DNA of 64,000 nt from Amoebidium appalachense (GCA_963693365.1 CAVNZM010000010.1:248001-312000); one strand, 5' to 3'; positions 1 through 15,232 are shown, counted from the first letter of the stretch. The notes: generated by a model from the sequence alone, not told the origin. Made by a program: numbers and translations.

Positions 1-120
1 ACGGGCGCACACACCCACACAGCCACAATCAGACATGCACATGCATTCAAGGATATGCATTTTATGTGCTTTGCACCCACACACACACCCAAGCACATAG
101 AGCACACGTGCGTGTGTGTG

Positions 121-157
<37 letters not shown>

Positions 158-173
158 ACACACACACACACAG
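1..173 (+). other. Intron remnant of the WDR6-like gene with (CA)n 3' end
   Basis: The window opens inside an intron. It holds mixed CA/GT-rich sequence and ends with a (CA)n array at about 127-173, whose final CAG is the acceptor of the first visible exon. Confidence 0.6.
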
Positions 174-2903
<2,730 letters not shown>

Positions 2904-3400
2904 AATTCCCAAAGGAAAAAGTGTGCACATGAATGGTACATGCTTCCACAGATTTAGTATGCTGACGATCAATGATGCAGGAATGTATTGGATTTTCACG
3001 AATAATAACAAGTATTATGGTCTACTTAGTATGTCTCAGTGCTTTACACCAGTGTGTCACTGGCACATGGATGAAAAGACGTACCAATAGTAATGAATTT
3101 TGCTTACCTGAATCCCTGCGATTTTTGGGTTGCGAGTTGGTGGTGGTGGCGGGAATTTGCAGCCACACATATGCAGATATGCACACTCTGTGCAATGGTC
3201 TGCCCTTGTTTGCTTATTTGCCTGTATTTATAAATGAAACTGTCCGTCTTTCCTTCCTTCTTTGATATTTTAGAAACGAATAAAAAAGTAGGTATATCAT
3301 TTGGAAATGTGTCAAGCGTGACTTTCACAGTTTGGAAAAGGGAGGCTAGGCCTAATTAGGTTTTTGGTGAACATTCTTTGGTGGCGTGGGCGGAAGTTCA

Positions 3401-3444
<44 letters not shown>

Positions 3445-4533
3445 TCGCAGCAATTATAAGTTTTTTGACTGCATTTATTGTCCGAACGTCTGACAACTGA
3501 ATAAGTTCCCACACGTGTCGACCCTGCATAATACGCCATTTCATTTCTCGCACGCGTCCTGTCAACGTACGCGTCATGATTGCACCCCAGTCAAGTAACT
3601 ATTTCAAATTAATACTCCAGATTTCTGAGCTCGCATGAGCCCTATACTATCCGTTATCATGCACGTAAACGTTACATTCATGTGCAATCCATACGCGCAC
3701 GTGGCCGCCCATCGATCGTCACACACGTGTGCACACACGTGCACGAGCATCTTAAGCTTCAATTCTCTTCAATTCAGTATGTGTGCCTTATTCTTCTGTT
3801 CGACCTTTTGTTCTGCCGTGCACTAATTTGTCTTGATGTGTTTGTATGTGACCTTATAACTTCCAATTGAGTTTTCTCTACAAGTCAGCTGAGGAGCTCG
3901 AGCCGTTCCGAGGATCACGGCCGCCGCAGCATGTGGTGCCACGATGGCACACCGTTGAAGGTCACAGTGATCATGACTGAGGGGCCCCTTAAGGCACCCG
4001 GTGGCACGCACACACTGTACATCACGCACACACACTCACACACACCCGCACTCACACACACTCACACACACACACTCGACACACACACGCACGCACACGC
4101 ACACACACGCACACACACACACACGCACGCACACACACACACACACGTGTTCACACACACACACGTCTACACACACTACACACGTGTGTGTGTGTGCCAC
4201 TCCGGATCCAGCCACAGTATGAGCCAAAGCAAGGGTTACGTAATCATGCAACGGCATTTCTATTTTTAGTAATTCCCAAAATCACGTAACTACGGCAACC
4301 AAGTGACTCAACTGCATGTGTGCCACATCTGTCACCTATTTCTGAGGTTAAAGAGCAAAAACTTTGAAAGAGGTGGAAAGAAAGAAAGTATACTGAGAAC
4401 AGCTTACACAGCTTATATATCCCACCCAGTGTCCCACCCGGGATCTTTTCAATCCTTGTCAGGTTCGATAATCACCCACTCCTCAGCGGGTTTTGTCGTT
4501 TTTTGGTTTGGTTTTAGCAAAGGTGGCCACAAC
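2904..4533. other. Intergenic region between WDR6-like and POMT2 genes
   Basis: It holds a possible AATAAA at 3279-3284, a poly-G run of about 40 bases at 3403-3442, AT-richer unique sequence, and a CA-rich patch at about 4010-4165 followed by a short GT run at 4184-4196. No exon with both splice sites or a family match was found. Confidence 0.6.
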
Positions 4534-5665
4534 ATGGATGATGCTGTGAAGCCAGCTGGTGGGCCACCGCCCCAGCCCCAGACCCCACGCCGACTCTTCC
4601 TCCGCATTAAATATGCATTCGTCGGGCGGCCCAATTTCTGGACGGGGGTGGTAATTTTCATTCTGTCGGTGATAACCCGTTTTTACAAGCTGGACATCCC
4701 CGACCGGGTAACGTGGGATGAGGCGCATTTTGGCAAGTTTGCGAACCATTACATCAAGCGCGAGTTCTACTTTGACGTCCACCCACCACTTGGAAAAATG
4801 ATGATTGCGGCCGCAGGTTACCTTACGGGCTACAATGGCAGTTTCCCGTTTGACACGAAGGGAGGACCCGCTTACGAGGATGCTAAGTACATGGGCATGC
4901 GCATTCTCTGTGCGGCTTTAGGAACATGTCTCCCCAACCTAATCTACGGCACCATGCTCAACCTCCGCTATTCGTGGGAGGCCGCTGTCCTTGCATCCGT
5001 CTGTGTGCTCTTCGACACGGGGATGCTCTCTCTCTGCCGCTACATCCTTCTCGATGCCCCCCTCCTTTTCTTCATTGCCGCAAGTGTGTTTTCATACACA
5101 CGTTTCACCACTTTTTCGGGCCGTGCGTTCCATCCTAGTTGGTGGAAGTGGCTTGTAGCAACCGGCGTTTCGTTGGCATGTGCCTTCGGTGTGAAATGGG
5201 TCGGATCGCTAACGATTATGCTCGTTGGGCTGGGAACCATTGCCGAACTCTGGCTAATGCTTGGTGACCAGAAGTTTTCCTTGGCAAGCCTCGGTAGACA
5301 CTTCATGGCGCGTGCCTTGTGCCTCATCCTCCTTCCCCTGATCCTCTACTCCTCATTCTTCTACATGCATTTTACGGTTTTGACGAAAAGCGGCACGGGA
5401 GACAACACGATGGGGTCAGCCTTCCAATCCACCCTCACAGGAAACACTTTGCACAACACCACAGGGCCCAAGTGGCTTGCCCTGGGGGCACATTTCACAA
5501 TCAAGGCACATCAGGTTAGCGGGGCGCTGTTGCATTCCCACCCTGACAAGTATCCCAAGGATGTCGGCCCGGAGCAGCAGCAGGTTACAACCCCCCCCAC
5601 CCCCACCCTGTGATAGTCGCTGGGGATTACGGTTTATGTCCGTTTTTTTTTCTTTTTCTTTTTTT

Positions 5666-5714
<49 letters not shown>

Positions 5715-6992
5715 GACAGAGAGAAAAAATGTGACACACACACAAACAAACAAATACACTCACTCACTCACTTACACACTCACTCAAAAGAGCACCCAGG
5801 CTCGTGCACATACACACACGCACACACACACACGATTTAGAGTTTGTTGCAAAGTTGCAAAGCTCGGACATCCCCCTCCCCCCAAACTCAAAAAGAACAG
5901 CACCACACCATTCCCCGGTGCGCCCACCACTCCGTTGCCCTCGTGTTTCAAATGGATAGACAGTTACTGCCTGTTTAGACACTCCCCTTGCTCCCCCCCC
6001 CCCCTCCCCCCCCCCCCCCCCTCCCCCCGCCCGTTTTCCTTGTCCCCCTCCGCCGCTGCCCACCTGTTTCTGGTTTTTCTTTTTCTTTTTCACAATTCAA
6101 TTCTTTTGTGTTTTTTTTTTTTTTTTTTTTTTTGGGGGGGGGGGGGACGGGTGCTTTCCTAAACCAATACATCATCCCCCCTCCCCCCCCCCCCTCTCTC
6201 CCCCCTTCTCAATCCAACACTTACAAACCTATGAACTAAAAAGAGGAAACATTCCACTAACAAACAATCATGCACACAGGTGACCACCTACCCCATCAGG
6301 GACCACAACAACAACTGGCTGGCAAAGAAAACCGAAGAAGAGAATACCTCGGAAGAACCAGTAGAATACGTCCTGCATGGTGACATCATTAGGTTAGAGC
6401 ATGTGAACACGGCTAGGAATTTGCATAGTCACTGGGACAAGGCCCCTATGACACCAAGACACCACCAGGTGTGTGTGAAAATATTCCCCGTGTGTGTATA
6501 TGGTTGGTTGTGAGTTGTTATTGGATTAGAGTAAAGGTGATAAAACTCGGGAAAAGGGAGTGGGGGGAGGGGGGAGGGAGGGAGGAGAGGTGTCCTGGGT
6601 GGCCAACATTGTATGTGTTGTTGGTGGTGTGTGTGTGTGTGTGTGTTGGGGGGGGGGGGGGGGGGGGGGGGAGGCTAAGATTGTCATAAGGATGTTGTTT
6701 CCCGCTATTGTGTATTGCATTGTTTTGCTGGGGGGGGAAGTGCGAGGAGAGGTGGGGGGAGGGAGGAAATTCGAGAAGCAGGGCGGGAGGGGAGGGGGAG
6801 AGGGAGAAGGAGGGGGGAGGAGAGAGAGAGAGAGAGAGAAAGGAGGGGGAGGGGGGGGGGGGGGGGGGGAGAGAGGGAGAGAGGAGGAAGGGGGAGGAGA
6901 GAGAGAGAGAGAGAGAGGAGGGGGGGGAAGAAAGAGTGAGAGAAGGAGGGGGAAAGAAAGAGTGAGAGACGGAAGGGAAAGAGTGGGAGAAA

Positions 6993-7025
<33 letters not shown>

Positions 7026-7595
7026 GAGAGAAAAGGAGGGGAAGGATGGTCTTCTCCATCAAAAAGAAACCTACATGGTTTTGGGTGTGCTTGCAATCGT
7101 CTGCACATTCGTGTCCCCGTGTCTGTATAGATGTGTGTGTTGCATGCTGCGTATTGCATGGACCCATCACCTACCCTATAACATTGCGAACTAGCAACAA
7201 ACCAATCAAACACTTTTAAAATCACGACCGTAACTCACAGCACACATTCCCAGGTCACGTGCTACGGCACCAAGGAGCACGGAGACAGCAACGACTATTG
7301 GCAGGTATTTATAGACGGCGAGAGGGCATCCCCCGAGTACGTGTGGAAGCTCAGGTCTGACGGCGGCAACACGGAGAGGTACCGTTTGCAACTTTTAAAG
7401 ACTCGTTTCCGATTGGTTCAACAGAATCTTAAGTGTGCCCTGTGTGCTACGGGGGCTACATTGCCTAAGGTAGGGAATCACTTCCCCTCAAACCCCCCCC
7501 CCCCCCCCCCCACCCACCCACCCACCCAACCCTCGCCCAACAGCAACACACACAGAAAGAGAGAGGGGGAAGGGGCCGGGGGGAGGGGAGAGAGA

Positions 7596-7634
<39 letters not shown>

Positions 7635-7740
7635 GGGGTGGCACAGACACACACACAGAGAGAGAGGGTGAGGGTGAGAGAGAGAGAATCCACACACACA
7701 CATACACACACACAGAGAGAGAGAGGGGGGGGGGGGGGGG

Positions 7741-7784
<44 letters not shown>

Positions 7785-9033
7785 GGGGGCTGGAGGAGGG
7801 GGAGGGGGGGGGGGGGGGGGGGGGGGAATAGAAAAAAGCAGTATCTCCGTCACACCTGTGCACATGCTTTCATGCAAGTACTCAAGCACGAAGAAGCCGT
7901 CGTCGGTATGTGAGCCACACACTTTGTTACGTGCTACACACCCATCAATTAGATAAATGTGCTTGGCTGTGTACATGCATACGGAGAGATTGAGGTAAGA
8001 GTAGCGTGTGTGGCTCTGTTCGTGCACCCGGGAGGGGTGGAGAGGGAGAGGGGGGGGGGGGGATTTCCAGCAAGTTTCGATTGAGTTTACGTCTCATCTT
8101 CTCAGCCTCACGTTGCACTGCCCTGGAGGCATAACACCCACTTATGTCCGGAAAGTTAGATATCCCAATTATGATATTGTGGTGTGCAGGTGCATCTACT
8201 GTTTCGGTTTCTCAACTAACACGTTTCTTTCACAGTGGGGCTTTGGACAAGGGGAGGTGTCATGTAACCCCAACACGAAGGGGTCGGGTACAATGTGGGA
8301 ACTAGAAACGATAATGGACCCACGCACAGACATACCCACCATGCACTCGGACGAGGCAAAACCCTCGTTTTTCCAAATTCTCAAGGAAATTCACGTCATA
8401 ATGGCCGAAACAAACAACAAATTGGTCCCTAAACCGGAAGACAACCCGTCTATGCCGATGGATTGGCCTTTGCTTGTGAAGGGACAACATTTTAACGGGT
8501 TTGAAGAGGATCGCGTGAGGATTTATCTCCTTGGTAACCCTGCTGTATGGTTGTGGTTGTGTATTCCTTGTCTCGTTGTTATGATGGGTGTGTTTGTCGT
8601 TGGATTGCTTGTCTGCCAGAGGCTTGGGTGGGGTCCGGGTGAGATTTTCGCAGGTGAAAAGACGACGTTCAACGGAAGGATGATTGCAATTGTACGTGAG
8701 GGGGGGTTCTTACTCGTTGGTTACGTTCTGCATTTCGTTCCGTTTTTCCTAATGGGTCGCGTTCTGTATTACCATCACTATTTCCCCGCGCAACTTTTCG
8801 CATGTATGATTGTGGGTGCTGTATTTGACGAAATTTTCAAATTTGCGACGAGCATAGGAATAAGGGCGGGCCTTTCTCACCCACGCACTATTGCAAAGTT
8901 GTTGCTTCTTGTTTTGGTTGCTGTGGTGGTGGGGGTTTTTGCGTTATTTTCGCCCCTGTCCTATGGTATGACGGGCCCTAAGAAGGATTATAACTATCTG
9001 AGGTGGAAGGATGATTGGCATGTGGATCAGTAA
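4534..9033 (+). CDS. POMT2: Protein O-mannosyltransferase, POMT2/PMT2 subfamily (complete)
   Basis: Exons are 4534-5583, 6280-6468, 7254-7469 and 8236-9033, all joined in phase 0, giving 750 residues, the usual length for POMT2. Family role: transfers mannose from dolichyl-phosphate-mannose to Ser/Thr in the ER lumen, normally as a heterodimer with a PMT1-type partner. Visible evidence: a first membrane segment near residues 37-50; the acidic catalytic pair in [11 protein letters not shown] (D62, E63); HPPLGK at 83-88; [11 protein letters not shown]; and further hydrophobic segments in exon 1. The MIR region starts near the exon 1/2 junction and continues through HGDIIRLEH and NLHSHW in exon 2 and GDSNDYWQ in exon 3. 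The membrane C-terminus holds [19 protein letters not shown] and LSYGMTGP. The start was chosen at the ATG immediately before the conserved region; the frame is open further upstream (to 4303), so a longer N-terminus cannot be excluded. The gene lies 1.6 kb downstream of the WDR6-like gene on the same strand. Confidence 0.93.
5584..6279 (+). other. POMT2 intron 1 with T-then-G compound homopolymers
   Basis: Two compound tracts occur: T/TTTC-rich sequence followed by about 45 G (5645-5713), and about 24 T followed by 12 G (6111-6146), with poly-C runs between. The donor flank CAG|GTTACAACC resembles the acceptor flank CAG|GTGACCACC. Confidence 0.7.
6556..7040 (+). repeat. Purine-rich (GGGA/GA) tract in POMT2 intron 2
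   Basis: Almost 500 bases are predominantly G and A on the plus strand, including a G run of about 36 at 6987-7024. A run this long of one base class can form triplex or G-quadruplex structures. Confidence 0.8.
7556..7830 (+). repeat. Purine-rich tract in POMT2 intron 3
   Basis: Alternating (GA)n and poly-G blocks, with short CA patches, lie between exon 3 and exon 4. The composition resembles the tract in intron 2. Confidence 0.8.
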
Positions 9034-9676
9034 ATATCGTGGGGGAGGGGGGTTGATATTCTGTAGATACATCCGGTGTTTTTTTTTATTCCATATGCCT
9101 TGAATGGTTTGGACTGCATTTAGCGCGACTCAGTCGAGAAGATATTAACGGAGATCGACCATGCTTTCATAATACTGACTTTTGCTTTGTATTTTTTTTA
9201 CGTTCTTAAAACGGTATCGCCAACATGTAGTTATATCATGTACATGTTATATCTCGGATCTATACTGGACTGTGAAAGTGGAAAACCACCACAGCTGAAA
9301 ATACATTACAATCCCGGCGGCCCAGACCCCTGTATCATGATCACCACAATTAATTTTTTCATCCTTTCTCTTTGGAGCAATGGTGCTCCTCACTCGTGAT
9401 ATAAAATAAGACTCGGTGTGCGCTTGTGCGTGTTTGTGCACGATCTGTGTGTGCGTTTGTACGTGTGTGATTGTTTGTGCTCCATATACATGCACCCAAA
9501 AGATCGTGACTCATTATGACGTGCACATTTTGGGCAATGTTTATATTCACTGTCATATGACAGATCATGCTTGTTCATGCATCGAGCAGCTTTTGCGCAC
9601 ATCCATATCATATTGAAACCAATCACCTCACTGCAAAAATGACCGCCCCTAAGGCCTCCCTCCCCTTTTTTTCCCT

Positions 9677-9710
<34 letters not shown>

Positions 9711-10082
9711 CCTCCCGGCGCGATATTATACTTAAAGGGGGTTTCTTTAGGTTTCTGGGTCGGGTCGGGTCAGAGGGATTTCTAGCTATGTGATTAGTCT
9801 GCTGCGCAATCAGAGCCCGTTACGGTAACCGACATCTTTTGGCGGCAGCAAGGCACAGTGCTGGTGCAATTGCAGGAAAGCTATCTCATATCATGCTTGG
9901 CTGGACATTGGGGCTGAGAGAGAGGAACTGACTTGCCATAGACGATAATCGCTCAAATAGCTTCACGGGATATCCAACGAGATATACTCAAATTCTACTG
10001 TAGGACTGCTAAAGGCAGCAAAAGGTTTGGGGGTTACAGATAGTGTGTGTGTTAAATTTATGTGCATTTGCCGAGCGGATCA

Positions 10083-10124
<42 letters not shown>

Positions 10125-10600
10125 ACAAAACTATGATATATATATATGATATATATATATATATATATGCACATGTGTATATATGTATGGTGTGTGGCAC
10201 CGGATGTTCGTTCACTGTGTGTATGTGCGGATCTGTGCGCACATACACGTGCGTGTGCCTGTGTGGGTGCATGTGGGCATACACATTGTGTGTGTGTGTT
10301 GATGTGTGTGTGCAACTTCATGTGTGTGGTGATGTTTTTCGTGGACAGTTGCCTGAGGGGGACTCTAAAAAGAGGCCGGGCGGGTTGCCACTGTGTTGGG
10401 TGGCCGTGTGTCACGTGCATGTGGTGGTGTAAAAGAAATGTGGCCAAAAAATAGTCATATATTAAAGTCTTTATAATCAGAGGTTGGGGGAGGCAGGGGG
10501 GACATGTACAGGGATAATGAAGGGGGGAAGAGGTTGAAGGCATACCAACACAAATAGGCAGTGTGCATGTTTACTGATAAGGTACAGGGGAAAGCCATGA
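9034..10600. other. Intergenic region after POMT2
   Basis: This contains the presumed POMT2 3' untranslated region, a poly-C run at about 9679-9706, an (AT)n array at 10085-10170 and GT-rich sequence up to about 10330. No coding exon is supported. Confidence 0.55.
10085..10170. repeat. (AT)n microsatellite
   Basis: Two blocks of alternating AT are separated by a short unique segment. The sequence is self-complementary and can extrude as a cruciform. Confidence 0.9.
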
Positions 10601-10854
10601 TCACGCCTCTACTTACAGAAGCAAAGTTACTGAATGCGGCCAGTTGAAGTCTGTGTGTGTGTACCAGCTAAAATTTGTGTGCCACGATGGCCACGTGAAC
10701 GTAGTGTGTGTACACGTGTGTGTCTGTCTGTGTGTGTGTGTGTCTGTGTGTGCGCGCACGCATGTGAGTGCGTGCGTGCGTGTGCGCATGTGTTTGTGGG
10801 TGCGGGCGCAGGAGGGAGCAGGGAAAGTTGAAGGATCCAACCAACCAACCAACC

Positions 10855-10856
<2 letters not shown>

Positions 10857-10932
<76 letters not shown>
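10857..10932. repeat. Compound poly-C then poly-A tract
   Basis: About 36 C are followed directly by about 39 A. This is one of the clearest examples of the C-to-A polarity seen throughout the window. Confidence 0.95.
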
Positions 10933-10933
<1 letters not shown>

Positions 10934-11319
10934 AAACAAACGCCCTGGCTCCCCCCCCCCCTTCTCACCCCGGGCGCCATTCTAACCCCTTCCCCCCACG
11001 TGCCTTCCTGTATAATTTCCTGCATATCCCACTTTGCCCACAGAATTTAACCACGAATACCTGATCCCCCTGCCCTCCCTTCCCCCCCTAGTTATTCCCC
11101 ACTTCGTTGCCTGCCCACCTTCCCGGCCTTCCCCCCCCCCCCCCCCCCCCCATATGCCCCCCCCCCCCCCCCCCCCCCCCCCAACACCCCCATCCTCCCC
11201 TACCCGTTTTTCCCCTCTCTAGATCTCAGGCCCCCCCCTCTCTGTCCGCCTCCCTACCCCAACAATCTCCGATGTGCCCTCCCTGGCATAAACAATAACC
11301 AGGGAATCGGCGAAGCATG

Positions 11320-11765
11320 GGGGGTTCCATATTAGATGTAAAAATACCATGGGCTGTGCATGCTAGGGGTCTAATGATGAAAATACGTTGTGGTCTGCAT
11401 CTGGGGTTCTATTGGCGAAGGGGTGTGCATCCGGGGGGGTCTCATGATGAATATACTTTGTGGCGTGCATATGCATGCTTGGGTTCTAATAATGAAATTA
11501 CCTTGGGATATGCATGTGCATGCTCGGGGTCTAATGATGAAATTACCTTGCGGTGGTATATCTCGGGGTCTAATGATGAAATTACCTTGTGGTGGCATAT
11601 GCATATGCTCGGGGTCTAATGATGAAATAAAACTGTGGTGGCATATCTCGGGATCTAATGATGAAATTCAGTTGGGGTGTGCATATGCATGCTCGGGGTC
11701 TAATGATGAAATTCAGTTGGGGCGTGCATATGCATGCGCGGGGTCTAATGATGAAATTCCCTCAA
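11320..11765 (+). repeat. Minisatellite, unit about 45 bases, about 10 copies
   Basis: The repeating core is CTCGGGGTCTAATGATGAAA followed by a variable TT(A/C)-rich part and GCATATGCATGC. Copies differ by small substitutions and length changes. The core spans no known protein motif. Confidence 0.9.
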
Positions 11766-11929
11766 CCAGCCCGATCATCGCCCTATGTCCCATGCCCACT
11801 GACTATCCCACAATCTCCAGCCTATCGCCGTAAAAGGTTGCTCCACTTGTCCACAATTGATATGCCTGTGTGATAAAACAAGTTTGTATAGAAAATGCAC
11901 CGGTTTGATTCAGGCTGGGCAAGAAGGGG

Positions 11930-12290
11930 AGGGTGGCGGGGGGACTCCGAGAGGAGCCGGGGAGGGCCGGGGGAGGGGGGGGGGGGGGGGGGATGCACTG
12001 AGGGAGGATGGGGGTCGGAAAGGGGGGTTGTCGGGGGGGCGGGGGGGGGGGGGGGGGGTGTTGAATGCGTCAAAAAGTACGAAGTACACAAGAACAAACG
12101 GATAACACGATGCAGAATGCAAGCCATACATAAAGAGTATGCATAATAAGCAGAGCCCATCCTCAGGGGGGGCCCACGTCATCCACAGTACCCGAGTTTC
12201 GACCTATTCCCCTCGTTAATGAAACCCAACTCAGATACTGTTTCACTTGAACATGAGTAGGTCACCCGTCTTGATCAGAGAGGGGGGATT
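11930..12290 (-). repeat. Dispersed repeat family A, truncated copy in reverse orientation
   Basis: The reverse complement carries the hallmarks of family A: GAGGATGGGCTCTGCTT, the TATGCATACTCTTTATG stretch, the TTTGACGCATTCAA end leading into poly-C, and the GTTTCACTTGAACATG / GATCAAGACGGGT part. It lies in intergenic DNA. Confidence 0.75.
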
Positions 12291-12561
12291 GGGAGTTTTT
12301 TTTCTTTTTTTTCTTTTTTTTTTTTTTTGGGGGGGGGGGGGGGGGGGAGGCCCGGGGGGATCGGGGCGGGGAGGAGGGGAGGAGGACAACACGACTGGCA
12401 AAATGAATTATTCCACATGAATACCACGGCAAGAGAGAGAGAGAGAGAGTCCATCCTCGGGGTAGTTCATATGCCTCCACAAGAGAACAGTGAGGGTTCC
12501 CCGAGTGGGCAGGCGGCCGCCCGGGGGGGAGGGGGAAAAGATCAAGAAGCTAGGAGAATGC

Positions 12562-12621
<60 letters not shown>

Positions 12622-12711
12622 TGTGTGTGCTGGGGAGTGAGGTTGTGATAAACAGAGATTTTCCGGTTTGAGCACCGGAGAAGGCATGAGCACATCAGCA
12701 TGGGCTTGTAC

Positions 12712-12831
12712 CTGTAACCAATCAACCGCCACGACCGACACGTGTAGTCGTAGTGACAGTTGCTGGCTTTGTCTCGAGCCCACGGCCAGTAGCGACCTTC
12801 AGGCTCATTGGGGTGTAAGTATTCTAAATTC
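12712..12831 (-). other. Possible minus-strand exon, unassigned
   Basis: The segment is 120 bases (a multiple of three), open in one frame, bounded by a CAG acceptor and an AG|GTACAA donor. It encodes an aromatic-rich peptide including EGRYWPWARDKASN and CRSWRLIGY. No family is recognised and no partner exon fits in phase, so this may be chance. Confidence 0.2.
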
Positions 12832-13362
12832 CTGTGGATTGTTGCCGAGGGGGGAGGGGAGGGAGGGGGGGGGGGGGGGGGGGGGGGGTGGGAGAATGTA
12901 CGTGTGTGGGGAGGGAGATCTAGAGGGGGACACCACCCAGGTGCAAAAAGGGAAGGGGGGAGGAGGGGGCCGAGGGGGGGATAAGGGTTGTTTGTTTATT
13001 ATTGATGATAACAAGCATAAAAAGGTTTCGGGCTGTAACAACACAAAACAGAATCACGGGTTTGTATCACTTTAATGGCCATAGAGCATGTTTTGCTCCG
13101 AGTTGCCGACAGCACATGGTGCACAAGTTGTAACCAGTAGCCGTGGTTTTGATCGCCCTAGAAAGCTTCGCACAAACAGGAACTTGTGGTCGGGTCTCTT
13201 AATTGCTAACCTGGTAGTGCTTGAATAGAGCATGCCCCTAGAAGCATTTCAGTCACATTTCAGGCCCCTAGCCGTGAAAGCACTTGATTACATTTTTGCA
13301 TCCACAGCTTAGGGCCTTACTGACACTACAGGTCCTCACTATGATCTCCCTTACCCTCCTGC

Positions 13363-13398
<36 letters not shown>

Positions 13399-13459
13399 CC
13401 CTCCCCCTTCTCTCCCACCTACTGACACACACACACGTCACAACCATATCATCTATCAC

Positions 13460-13558
13460 CTTGAACCTCTTTAGTTGCTCAGCATGATCCCAAGTCCCTT
13501 TTTTCGACCTGGCAAAATGCACACTAACATGCCCGTCGAAGACTTGACAGTCTGTCAT
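13460..13558 (-). other. Possible minus-strand first exon, unassigned
   Basis: From an ATG, 33 codons (MTDCQVFDGHVSVHF, then a basic part ending QLKRFK) run to an AAG|GTGATA donor. The composition is coding-like and not repeat-derived. No family or continuation was identified. Confidence 0.2.
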
Positions 13559-13600
13559 CACTATCACGCTCTATTTCAACTAAACATAACCCTATTCCCC

Positions 13601-15068
13601 TGCCTCCTTTGGCCAAGATTCCCTTAGCTTTTGAACCAACAGCACGCTTACGAACACAAGATGCATCTCAGACTACCGTTTTTCGTTTTACTTTCACACA
13701 CTGACACTTAGCTATAGGCCTATCTTGGAGGATGACCGTTTGTGCCCGGGGGAGAGATGGCGGGAGGGGCGGCCACGACTGTTGGTGAGCACAACAACAT
13801 GTGGTGTGCTGTGCGCACCGATGATTGGACGTACCGCAACAAGTTATGCGGCACTGCGCCTCCGTGACTTTGAGCTAATACTAGGTGGCTCACCACTGCC
13901 TATAAGAGTTCGGTTTTGTTTTGCGCGCCAAAAATTGGGTGGTTAATTGAGGTTTACACGGTTTATACTTATCGTTATTGAATGCATATTTGTTTACTAA
14001 TGATTTTTTGCGCTCGAATTGATGGCTAGTTTTTTTGTTTGATTTCTTTAAAAAGTTTTTCATGGTTTTTGGTTTTTTTGCTTTCCGAACAGACAAACAA
14101 ATATCTCCGCGCATAGTGGAGCTCTCTCATCCAATCGAAATGTAATGAGGCTGGTGTAATCTTAGCGATGTGCTGTTCGTGAATGATCTTGGTGTTTTTT
14201 CAAATTTAAAACCAACGCGCCAAAAAAAGAATTACTGTCATAAAGACCTTCCGACGGGTTCGTTTGTTTTACTATCCCTAGACCTTCAAGAACCAATGTA
14301 TATTTTTGAATTTTTCAACAGCTACTTCTATCTCATTAACATAACGACGTTTATGTGTGTGGCTATCAGTGTTGATAGTCTGTGAACTGTTTTTTTCCCA
14401 TTCCAAAAATGCGCGCCCATCCGCATAGATATAACCCCCTAGATAGCGGCGCCCCATTTCCTTGAAGATAGCACACAAACCTCAGCCTCGTAAAAACTTT
14501 AATGATTATCATTTGCTTATCTAACATTATTTATTTGTACACGAATGGTCGTAAGGAAACAGCCTCGCTATTCGCGATTTTTTTTTTGTTTTGACACGAA
14601 ATTCTTAGGATCTTATTACTGTCACAATTTTCACAAATGGACATTTGATTGGCTATGATCCACATGGCATCACTTTGTTTACTGTTGTCGACCAATCATC
14701 TGCTGAGACGCTAGACCTGCCAGGTTGCTCCCAATTGGCTCATCCAGGAGCCACCTGCTCTGAAACACGCTTGCATACCTCCCACAAGTCGGTGACTTCC
14801 GTTTTTAAGCAAACTATTAGGACCAATCATCTTGCGCTAAGCTCCCGCCATTCACACATGGCGACGCGGCCTATACTTGGCCTTGCATTTTTCAGCAAAA
14901 ATCATTAACTATTTGCAAAACAAAGTTAATATATAGTGTATAATACTTGATATTATAATTATACATGAATATAAATGGCATTGAGCACGACCTATTGGAC
15001 ATAGGACTATGGCAACCAGTGGCTCTTATCTGAGACACACACGTGGCTCACAGGTGAGCCCTCGTCAC
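13601..15068. other. AT-rich unique intergenic DNA upstream of the zinc-finger gene
   Basis: This is the longest stretch free of poly-C runs in the left half. Several ATTGG/CCAAT pentamers occur (for example near 14648, 14690 and 14823). No exon is supported. It probably holds upstream control sequence, but I cannot define sites. Confidence 0.5.
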
Positions 15069-15076
15069 TATAAAAA
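15069..15076 (+). promoter_or_regulatory. TATA box candidate, distal
   Basis: TATAAAAA sits in the context CACTATAAAAAG, about 160 bases upstream of the chosen start of the zinc-finger gene. It would suit a transcript beginning near 15100, whose first ATGs (about 15129 and 15161) differ from the preferred start. Functional use is inference. Confidence 0.4.
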
Positions 15077-15175
15077 GCGTTCACGATTCGCCAAATGCTG
15101 TTCTAAATCATGCAATAGAATAGGCGTCATGTATTCTGGTCAGAGCAACGGATCTATTGGGTGAGCTGTGAGCAC

Positions 15176-15183
15176 TATAAAAT
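15176..15183 (+). promoter_or_regulatory. TATA box candidate, proximal
   Basis: TATAAAAT in the context GAGCACTATAAAATC lies 57 bases upstream of the ATG at 15233. A start about 30 bases downstream would make 15233 the first ATG of the transcript, which is one reason that start was chosen. The box repeats the flank of the distal one at 15069. Confidence 0.45.
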
Positions 15184-15232
15184 CCCACGTTGGCGCAATG
15201 TGTGGCAGTTTGTCTTTGTGTTACCAACAGCC

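Larger units (their letters stand above)
10601..13600. other. Intergenic region with minisatellite, repeats and weak exon candidates
   Basis: Besides the minisatellite and the family A copy, this stretch holds a T-then-G tract (12300-12347), a (GT)n array (12563-12620) and poly-C/G runs. Two minus-strand segments look exon-like: 12831-12712 (open, CAG acceptor and GTACAA donor) and 13558-13460 (33 codons from an ATG to a GTGATA donor). Their phases do not join directly and no family was recognised, so no gene is called. Confidence 0.4.

Noticed and set aside
10613-10720. Possible WD40-like peptide (LKFVCHDGHVNVV)
   Set aside because: A single short resemblance in GT-rich sequence without splice partners; likely chance.
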